Assembly: GCA_002771395.1 (NCBI GenBank)
Contig: PCSS01000225.1
Coordinates: 1,590 to 6,876, forward strand
DNA from: Bacteroidetes bacterium CG23_combo_of_CG06-09_8_20_14_all_32_9
GTDB lineage: Bacteria > Bacteroidota > Bacteroidia > Bacteroidales > GWA2-32-17
Length of the DNA: 5,287 nt
Reading direction: 5' to 3'
The notes under the pieces are model-generated. The model worked only from the letters and a program-made list of their open reading frames with translations, did not search any database and had not been told where the DNA came from. The position numbers and the translations under genes were made by a program. Below, piece by piece: positions 1 through 5,287 of the stretch (its first letter is position 1; every line of letters begins with the position of its first letter).

Positions 1-2387
1 CCAACAATATCAACATTTAGTTTTTCGGCTTGGTTAAGTATAGTTTCGCGGGGAACCATTATTCCCAAATCAATAATTTCGTAATTGTTACATGCTAAAA
101 TAATTCCGGCAATATTTTTTCCTATATCATGAACATCACCTTTAACAGTAGCGAGCAGAATTTTTCCGGATTTTGAACTGTTATTCAATTGGTTTTGCTG
201 TTCAAGAAACGGCTGGAGCACTGCCACAGCTTTTTTCATAACGCGGGCACTTTTTATTACCTGGGGTAAAAACATTTGTCCCGAACCAAAAAGTTCGCCT
301 ACCTTACCCATGCCTGTCATTAACGGACCTTCAATAATATCAATGGGGTGCGGAATAACATTAAGCATTTCGGCAATATCTTCATCAATAAAATCGGCAT
401 TCCCTTTTACAAGTGCGTAAGCGAGCCGTTCATTTACAGGAAATTTTCGCCATTCGTTAATACCTGGGTCTGTAACAATCTTATTTTTAAAATTGATAGC
501 AGCGTCAAGCATTCGTTCGGTAGCATCGGCTCTGCGATTCAGAATTAAATCTTCGGCAAGATTACGAATATTTTCGTCAATTTGTTCATATACGGGCAAA
601 GCACCGGCATTTACAATTCCCATGTCAAGTCCGGCTTTTATAGTATGATACAAAAACACCGAATGTATAACTTGCCTTATTGCTTCGTTTCCGCGAAAAG
701 CAAACGAAAGATTACTTATTCCACCGCTGGTTTTGGCGTAAGGAAGATTTTCTTTTATCCATCTTACGGCTTCAATAAAATCAACAGCAAAATTGTTGTG
801 TTCGGCTAATCCAGTACCTATTGTTAGAATGTTAACATCAAAAATGATGTCTTCGGGTGGAAAATTAAGTTTTTGTGTAAGAATATCGTAAGCACGTTTG
901 CAGACTTCTATTTTTCTTTTGTACGTTGTTGCCTGCCCTTTTTCGTCAAACGCCATAACAATGGCTGCAGCACCATATTGCCTGATTTTCTTTGCTCTTT
1001 CAATAAAAAGAGCTTCGCCTTCTTTTAAACTGATAGAATTAACAATAATTTTTCCCTGAACACATTTGAGACTGTTTTCTAAAACGCTCCATTTTGATGA
1101 ATCAACCATAATTGGAACTTTAGCTACATCAGGGTCGGAGCTAATCCACCTTAAAAAAATCAGTAATTCTGTTTCAGCATCAATCATACTATCATCAAGA
1201 CTGATATCGAAAACCTGGGCGCCATTTTCAATTTGTTGTCGGGCTACTAAAAGTGCTTCTTCGTATTTTTTTTCTCTTATTAGTTTTGCAAATTTTTTTG
1301 AGCCGGAAACATTAGTGCGTTCACCAATATTTATAAAATTTGATTCTTTACGAATAACAAGGGGTTCTAATCCGCTTAATTTTGTAAGCGGTTCAAATTT
1401 TGGAACAATGCGGGGTGAAAATGCCTGAACTTCTTTTGCAATGGCACTTATATGCTGAGGAGTTGTTCCGCAACATCCTCCAACAATATTTACTAAACCT
1501 TTTTTAGCGAACAGAGACACTGTTTTTGCCATATCTGCCGCACTTTCATCGTATTCACCAAACTGGTTTGGCAAACCGGCATTAGGGTAAATGCTAACAA
1601 AACATGAAGCTTTTCGTGATAGTTCTTCAAGATACGGCTTCATCTGTTTTGCACCAAAAGAACAATTTAATCCAACCGAAAACAGATTTGCATGAGAAAT
1701 TGAAATTAAAAATGCTTCGAGAGTTTGTCCTGAAAGTGTTCGTCCTGCATTATCGGTAATTGTAACCGAAACCATAATTGGTAAGCGAACTTGTTTATTG
1801 TTAAAAACCTCTTCTGTTGCAAAAAGAGCAGCTTTAGCGTTTAGTGTGTCAAAAATAGTTTCAATTAAAATAATATCTGCACCACCGTCAATTAGTCCGT
1901 TAATTTGCTCCGAATAAGCAATAGTTAATTTATCAAAAGTTACATTTCTGACAGCAGGATTATTAACATCTGGCGAAAGCGAAGCGGTTTTATTTGTTGG
2001 TCCAACAGAACCTGCAACAAATCTTGGTTTATCGGGTGCAGAATATTTAATTGCACATTGTTTAGCAATTTTAGCCGCCCGAAAATTTATTTCGTAAGCT
2101 AAATCCTCCATTTTATAGTCGGACAGCGAAACTTTTTGTGCATTAAACGTATCTGTTTCTATAATATCGGCACCTGCTTTTAAATACTTTTCGTGAATTT
2201 CTGCAATTATTTGTGGTTTACTAATAACAAGTAAATCGTTATTGCCTTTTAGCGATGAGGGATGATTTTGAAAACTTTTACCACGAAAATCTTCTTCTTT
2301 CAGATTATATCGCTGAATCATTGTACCCATAGCGCCATCAAGTATGAGTATTCTTTGTTTAATAATCTCCTGTAGAGATTTTTTCAT
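1..2387 (-). CDS. metH: Cobalamin-dependent methionine synthase, 5' part (runs off left edge)
   Basis: This cytoplasmic enzyme transfers the methyl group of 5-methyltetrahydrofolate via cobalamin to homocysteine, making methionine. The frame is open from the ATG at 2387 to the window edge (795 codons; full MetH is about 1,200 residues). The homocysteine-binding domain starts with [10 protein letters not shown] and has zinc ligands C242 (LNCSFGA) and C305/C306 (GGCCGTTP), spaced exactly as C247/C310/C311 in E. coli. The pterin domain begins at about residue 353 ([14 protein letters not shown]). The cap domain (about 635-735) includes [16 protein letters not shown] and [13 protein letters not shown]. 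The B12-binding domain shows GDVHDIGKN with cobalt-ligand H753, then the window ends at NVDIVG. The rest of that domain and the AdoMet reactivation domain lie outside, so their presence is unknown. The start MKKSLQEII fits family N-termini. No Shine-Dalgarno sequence, cobalamin riboswitch or SAM riboswitch is seen in the short leader. No internal stop or frameshift was found. Confidence 0.97.
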   Translation of the reverse strand, partial: MKKSLQEIIKQRILILDGAMGTMIQRYNLKEEDFRGKSFQNHPSSLKGNNDLLVISKPQIIAEIHEKYLKAGADIIETDTFNAQKVSLSDYKMEDLAYEINFRAAKIAKQCAIKYSAPDKPRFVAGSVGPTNKTASLSPDVNNPAVRNVTFDKLTIAYSEQINGLIDGGADIILIETIFDTLNAKAALFATEEVFNNKQVRLPIMVSVTITDNAGRTLSGQTLEAFLISISHANLFSVGLNCSFGAKQMKPYLEELSRKASCFVSIYPNAGLPNQFGEYDESAADMAKTVSLFAKKGLVNIVGGCCGTTPQHISAIAKEVQAFSPRIVPKFEPLTKLSGLEPLVIRKESNFINIGERTNVSGSKKFAKLIREKKYEEALLVARQQIENGAQVFDISLDDSMIDAETELLIFLRWISSDPDVAKVPIMVDSSKWSVLENSLKCVQGKIIVNSISLKEGEALFIERAKKIRQYGAAAIVMAFDEKGQATTYKRKIEVCKRAYDILTQKLNFPPEDIIFDVNILTIGTGLAEHNNFAVDFIEAVRWIKENLPYAKTSGGISNLSFAFRGNEAIRQVIHSVFLYHTIKAGLDMGIVNAGALPVYEQIDENIRNLAEDLILNRRADATERMLDAAINFKNKIVTDPGINEWRKFPVNERLAYALVKGNADFIDEDIAEMLNVIPHPIDIIEGPLMTGMGKVGELFGSGQMFLPQVIKSARVMKKAVAVLQPFLEQQNQLNNSSKSGKILLATVKGDVHDIGKNIAGIILACNNYEIIDLGIMVPRETILNQAEKLNVDIV

Positions 2388-2400
2388 TTTTTACCCGTTT

Positions 2401-2431
2401 AAATTATACTGATGTTATTTGAATTTGCAAG
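2401..2431 (-). promoter_or_regulatory. Putative Bacteroidota-type promoter of metH
   Basis: Reading the minus strand, a CTTG box (2428-2431) is followed after 19 bases by TATAATTT (2401-2408), about 14 bases before the metH ATG. Shifted by two bases, TAATTTAA partly matches the Bacteroidota -7 consensus TAnnTTTG. The match is imperfect and the implied leader would be very short, so this is a weak prediction from position and composition. Confidence 0.3.
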
Positions 2432-2472
2432 GAAGTTATTATTTCATCAAAGTTTTTGCCTCTCTGCAATCG

Positions 2473-2537
2473 CTCGCATCCTGCCAGTGATTAATTTTTT
2501 TGCCTCCGGCATTTTATTTCTATTATATCTGCAATTT
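2473..2537 (+). repeat. Dispersed repeat, copy A
   Basis: This segment aligns by eye with 3249-3314 at about 54 of 66 columns, with one gap, in the same orientation. Shared blocks are CTCGCATCCTGC, AGTGA, GCCTC, GGCATTTT, ATTTC and ATATCTGCAATTT. It keeps a degenerate form of the first hairpin (CTCGCA-TCC-TGCCAG, one broken pair) and a small TGCC-TCC-GGCA hairpin (2501-2511). It lies between the 3' end of the decayed toxin gene and the metH promoter. Similarity stops after 2537, so the extra stem-loop next to copy B is absent. It has no coding potential that I can support. Confidence 0.75.
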
Positions 2538-2553
2538 TTAGAACCCCTCTTAA

Positions 2554-2896
2554 TTATAATTCGTTAAAAAAGATTTTCATTAATTGTTCAATAATGGCAT
2601 CAAAATAATTTGGTTTTAATTCATTAACCTTACGGATTATAAATCTCTTATTATATGAGTTTATTTTATTCAACCTGATATAACTTTGTTGGCAGATTAG
2701 CGACTACCATATTATTTCTTAATGGAAATCCAAAGTTATCGTTAAAATCAGTACCTGTAATAGGTAAAAAAATGAATTCATTTACCTTGTCCATTGAAGA
2801 GTTTGAAATAATCAGAACTGGTCTGATTTTAGATTGAATACCTTCAGAAAAAAACACATTTATCAGCACTATATCTTTTTGTTTGAATAATTTCAT
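2554..2896 (-). pseudogene. MazF/PemK-family endoribonuclease toxin, frameshifted
   Basis: The first 73 codons from the ATG at 2896 encode a recognisable MazF/PemK N-terminus: KQKDIVLINVFFSEG, then SKIRPVLIISNSS, then FIFLPITGTDF. R25 and T47 sit where the family has its conserved catalytic Arg and Thr. The frame ends early at a TAA (2666-2668) after 76 residues. Skipping one base near 2677 enters a second frame that reads RLNKINSYNKRFIIRK and ends in NYFDAIIEQLMKIFFNEL, stopping at 2554-2556. This is the RLxKI, basic IIxK strand and C-terminal helix expected in the family. The joined product would be about 113 residues, the usual size. Intact relatives cleave mRNA as dimers and are neutralised by a co-transcribed antitoxin. 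The start overlaps the upstream gene's stop (ATGA), indicating translational coupling. Decay is the simplest reading; a sequencing error or recoding is possible. Confidence 0.75.
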
Positions 2897-3133
2897 AATG
2901 ATGGGGCATTAATCCATTCTTTATAGTCATTGCCAGTACCGAGATTCTTAAAAGTTTCATTTACAGCAGCGAAAGATAAAATATTTAAATCCTTCTCTGA
3001 AAATAATCTATGTTCGTTTTCTTTATTAATATCATAATCTCTAACAAATTTTACAAAAGGCATACCTTATAAGTAAGTCAATTAATACATTTGCATAATG
3101 CAAATCAGTAATAGTAAATTGAATAACTTTCAT
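2893..3133 (-). pseudogene. Putative antitoxin partner of the MazF-like toxin, apparently frameshifted
   Basis: Two short overlapping frames lie directly upstream of the toxin. The first (ATG at 3133) encodes MKVIQFTITDLHYANVLIDLLIR, then changes character (YAFCKIC) and stops at 3041-3043. The second, one base out of phase (ATG at 3063), encodes 56 residues beginning MPFVKFVRDYDINKENE and ending NDYKEWINAPSL. It stops at 2893-2895, overlapping the toxin start. Skipping one base near 3064 joins them into about 79 residues: a short beta-strand start, a helix, then an acidic helical tail. This resembles small Bacteroidota antitoxins (DNA-binding N-terminus, toxin-binding C-terminus). I do not recognise the exact family; the antitoxin role is inferred from position, size and toxin coupling. 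Alternatively the 56-residue frame is the functional gene and the upstream frame is only leader sequence. The promoter just upstream of 3133 favours the longer, broken gene. Confidence 0.55.
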
Positions 3134-3165
3134 ATTAAATTTTTTTACAGTTTTAAATTCAAAAG

Positions 3166-3196
3166 CAAATATACATTAAAATTTTAATTTTGAAAC
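3166..3196 (-). promoter_or_regulatory. Bacteroidota-type promoter of the toxin-antitoxin pair
   Basis: On the minus strand, TATATTTG (3166-3173) matches the Bacteroidota -7 consensus TAnnTTTG exactly. GTTTC (3192-3196), a weak -33-like box, lies 18 bases upstream. Transcription would begin near 3159, about 26 bases before the ATG at 3133, so the leader is short and the upstream antitoxin frame is included in the transcript. I saw no clear operator palindrome. Confidence 0.5.
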
Positions 3197-3248
3197 TATT
3201 CAAGACATACAAACGAATGATTTTTTTAGGAATATTACTAAGCTCTCC

Positions 3249-3314
3249 CTCGCATCCTGCGAGTGAGTTTTACATTCGCCTCTGGCATTTTTATTTCCAT
3301 CATATCTGCAATTT
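3249..3314 (+). repeat. Dispersed repeat, copy B
   Basis: This is the second copy of the element at 2473-2537, in direct orientation and 776 bases away. It begins with a perfect hairpin (3249-3263): CTCGCA and TGCGAG around the loop TCC. A second small hairpin, GCC-TCT-GGC (3278-3286), lies further in. It is more GC-rich than its surroundings. The copy lies upstream of the toxin-antitoxin promoter, so the two copies bracket that module. A minus-strand open frame of 62 codons across this region appears to be a by-product of the repeat. Confidence 0.75.
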
Positions 3315-3339
3315 CGCTCATCTGCAAGGTGCAAGCGAA
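3313..3339. other. Compound stem-loop adjoining repeat copy B
   Basis: A perfect 6-bp outer stem pairs TTCGCT (3313-3318) with AGCGAA (3334-3339). An inner 4-bp stem pairs TGCA (3323-3326) with TGCA (3330-3333) around the triplet loop AGG. The inner stem stacks directly on the outer one on the 3' side, leaving a four-base bulge (CATC) on the 5' side. It continues repeat copy B and has no counterpart after copy A. Neither strand shows the U-run of an intrinsic terminator. It may be part of a longer version of the repeat. The following bases, 3340-3474, hold nothing I can identify. Confidence 0.45.
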
Positions 3340-3474
3340 GACGAGGAACTACTTGTACATTGTTAATTGTTCGTTTGGCATTGAACATTATTTTAATATT
3401 TCTTAATCATCATGGAATAAAAAATGTGCTTATAGTTAATGATGAGAAAGTACAAATATTTTTTCCATTTTATC

Positions 3475-3504
3475 TTTCTTTTCAAAACATTTTTCCCAAC
3501 TTTG
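3475..3504 (+). promoter_or_regulatory. Bacteroidota-type promoter of the M2 peptidase gene
   Basis: CAACTTTG (3497-3504), followed by CA, differs from the TAnnTTTG -7 consensus in one base. A TTTC box (3475-3478) lies 18 bases upstream. Transcription would start near 3511, giving a leader of about 23 bases before the ATG at 3534. The site lies inside the 5' extension of the longest possible reading frame (from 3360), which argues that the extension is not translated. Confidence 0.45.
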
Positions 3505-3533
3505 CAAAAAATAGAAAACTAAAAAAATGTTTT

Positions 3534-5234
3534 ATGAAAAAAATGTCAGACTTGTATTTCGCGGTGCTAATTTGCCTTTTTGCAGTTGGTTGCGGTAATA
3601 ACCAACCCAATAGTAATATAACAGATATGAATAAAAAATACGATTCGCTGGTAAAAGTTTTTGATGGTAAAATAATTCCTCTTTACAAAGAAGCCAACCT
3701 TTCCTACTGGAATGCCTCCATTACAGGCAAAGACGAAGACTATAAAAAATCATCCGATGCCGAAATTGCAGTAAATAAAGTTTTGGCTGATACTACTCTT
3801 TTTGCAACTTTTAAAAAGATTAAAGAATCGGGACAAATTACCGATGAACTTAAAAAACGCGAACTTCAAATGATTTATAACGGAATGTTACCCAAGCAGA
3901 TTGACAGCATAAAAATGAAGGCGATGGTTGAACTCGGAAACCAGATTGAACAAAAATTTTCAGTTTTCCGCGCCGATATTGACGGTAAAAAACTTTCAGA
4001 TAACGAAATTGAAGATGTCCTCTCAAATTCTACTGACAGCAAAAAACTTGAAAGTGCTTGGGTCGCTGTAAAGCAAGTGGGACCTGTTGTTGCAGGCGAT
4101 ATTATTAAACTTGTGAAACTTCGCAACGAGGTAGCAAAATCAATTGGTTTTAATAACTATCACGAAATGAAACTTACCCTTGATGACCAAGACCCCAACG
4201 AAGTTGCAAAAATTTTTGATGAACTCGACAATCTGACAAGCAGCACATTTGCAACTCTTAAAAGCGAAATGGACAACATTCTTGCAAAACGACTAAAAAT
4301 TAAAAAAGAAAACTTAATGCCATGGCATTACCAAAACCGTTTTTTTCAAGAAGCTCCGAAAATTTATAATGTTGACCTCAACAGTTATTTTAAAGATAAA
4401 GATATAGTATTACTTACAAAAGATTTTTATGCAGGCATAGGTATGGATATTTCTGATATTATTAAACATAGTGATCTTTTCGAAAAACCGGGGAAAAATC
4501 AACATGCTTATTGTACCGATATTGATAATGAGGGCGATATACGTGTCCTTTGTAATATAAAACAAAATCATAACTGGATGAGTACAATGCTTCACGAATT
4601 TGGACACGCCTCTTACGATAAATATATTAATGGTAGTTTACCTTATGTTTTACGCGAACCGGCACACACTTTTACCACCGAAGCTATTGCCATGATGATG
4701 GGACGCCTTGCCTCAAATGCACAATGGATGCACGATATGGCTAAAATTAACGATAAAGAAAAACAAAAAATTGCCGAAGAAAGTTTTAAAATGCTTCGCT
4801 TAGAACAATTGGTTTTCAGTCGTTGGGTACAGGTAATGTACCATTTTGAAAAATCGCTTTACGAAAACCCTGACCAGGATTTGAATACACTTTGGTGGAA
4901 TCTGGTTGAAAAATATCAGATGATTAAACGCCCTGCTAACCGTAATCAACCCGATTGGGCTACAAAAATTCACATAGCCACTTCGCCTTGTTATTACCAT
5001 AATTACTTATTGGGCGAATTGCTTGCTTCGCAATTAAACTATTACATTGTAACAAACATTATTAAAGGCATAGATTATAAAAATCCGTCTTATGTTAATA
5101 ACAAAGAAATTGGAAATTATCTTATCGAAAAAGTTTTTAACCCGGGTCGTAAATACTATTGGAACAATATGATAGAAAAAGCTACCGGCGAAAAACTTAC
5201 AGCAAAATATTACGCAAAACAATTTGTTAAGTAA
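3534..5234 (+). CDS. M2-family (ACE-like) zinc metallopeptidase lipoprotein
   Basis: This is a predicted peptidyl-dipeptidase-type zinc peptidase of 566 residues, anchored in the envelope. The N-terminus MKKMSDLYFAVLICLFAVGC is a lipoprotein signal with lipobox AVGC and lipidated Cys20. Acidic or amphipathic helices follow, as in the largely helical M2/M3 fold. The zinc site is HEFGH (H354, E355, H358) with the third ligand probably E383 in TTEAIAMMMGR, 25 residues after H358, near the ACE spacing of 24. The stretch LREPAHTFTTEA between them is typical of bacterial M2 homologues. Near the C-terminus, H480 and Y487 in HIATSPCYYHNYLLGE align with the substrate-binding His513 and Tyr520 of ACE; the Tyr523 position is Asn490, with Tyr491 next to it. 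The frame is open from 3360, but the signal peptide and promoter support 3534 (3543 is a minor alternative). M3 membership is the main alternative. The likely role is trimming short peptides in the periplasm or at the cell surface; the substrate is unknown. Confidence 0.9.
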   Translation: MKKMSDLYFAVLICLFAVGCGNNQPNSNITDMNKKYDSLVKVFDGKIIPLYKEANLSYWNASITGKDEDYKKSSDAEIAVNKVLADTTLFATFKKIKESGQITDELKKRELQMIYNGMLPKQIDSIKMKAMVELGNQIEQKFSVFRADIDGKKLSDNEIEDVLSNSTDSKKLESAWVAVKQVGPVVAGDIIKLVKLRNEVAKSIGFNNYHEMKLTLDDQDPNEVAKIFDELDNLTSSTFATLKSEMDNILAKRLKIKKENLMPWHYQNRFFQEAPKIYNVDLNSYFKDKDIVLLTKDFYAGIGMDISDIIKHSDLFEKPGKNQHAYCTDIDNEGDIRVLCNIKQNHNWMSTMLHEFGHASYDKYINGSLPYVLREPAHTFTTEAIAMMMGRLASNAQWMHDMAKINDKEKQKIAEESFKMLRLEQLVFSRWVQVMYHFEKSLYENPDQDLNTLWWNLVEKYQMIKRPANRNQPDWATKIHIATSPCYYHNYLLGELLASQLNYYIVTNIIKGIDYKNPSYVNNKEIGNYLIEKVFNPGRKYYWNNMIEKATGEKLTAKYYAKQFVK

Positions 5235-5287
5235 GTTTTATAAAATATGTGTAACTATTTAGCCCATGTTCTTTTTAGCCACAGATT

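Noticed and set aside
348..1428. Plus-strand open frames of 66, 75 and 120 codons inside metH
   Set aside because: They lie wholly antisense to a strongly conserved coding frame and show no family motifs.
2388..2472. Cobalamin or SAM riboswitch upstream of metH
   Set aside because: Only about 85 bases separate the ATG from repeat A, and I saw no B12-box or SAM-aptamer core; the sequence is mostly unstructured AT-rich DNA.
2501..2520. Intrinsic terminator at the TGCC-TCC-GGCA hairpin followed by TTTTATTT
   Set aside because: The stem is only 4 bp, no plus-strand gene ends here, and the structure is part of the repeat.
3200..3388. Minus-strand 62-codon open frame across repeat copy B
   Set aside because: It is low in hydrophobic core residues, has no recognisable motif, overlaps the repeat, stem-loop and TA promoter region, and is best explained as a by-product of repeat composition.
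3875..5222. Minus-strand open frames of 62-83 codons inside the peptidase gene
   Set aside because: All are antisense shadows of the M2 peptidase, with no motifs or start context.
5235..5276. Terminator after the peptidase gene
   Set aside because: No inverted repeat with a T-run is visible in the 3' flank.

Overview
The window looks like chromosomal DNA from a member of the Bacteroidota. It is AT-rich, start codons lack clear Shine-Dalgarno sequences, and upstream regions carry promoter-like elements of the Bacteroidota type (TAnnTTTG near -7 with a weak TTTG-like box near -33). The lipoprotein metallopeptidase also fits this phylum. I cannot place it to genus.

Layout. (1) Positions 1-2387, minus strand: 5' part (795 codons) of cobalamin-dependent methionine synthase metH. 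It holds the homocysteine, pterin and cap domains and runs off the left edge inside the B12-binding domain. (2) Positions 2388-3533: a roughly 1.15-kb accessory stretch. It contains a putative metH promoter, one copy of a small dispersed repeat (A), a decayed toxin-antitoxin pair on the minus strand with its own promoter, a second repeat copy (B) in the same orientation, a compound stem-loop, and the promoter of the next gene. From 3340 to 3474 I see nothing further. (3) Positions 3534-5234, plus strand: a complete M2-type (ACE-like) zinc metallopeptidase lipoprotein. (4) Positions 5235-5287: a short 3' flank with no convincing terminator.

The most interesting part is the middle. A MazF/PemK-family toxin reading frame and a small upstream partner overlap by ATGA. 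Each appears to carry one extra nucleotide that splits it into two frames. Restoring both frames gives proteins of about 113 and 79 residues, sizes normal for such a pair. The module lies between two direct copies of a roughly 65-bp hairpin-bearing repeat, as if it were a small cassette inserted between two housekeeping genes and now degenerating. The flanking genes (methionine synthesis and peptide hydrolysis) are divergent, have no evident link to the module, and look intact where visible.
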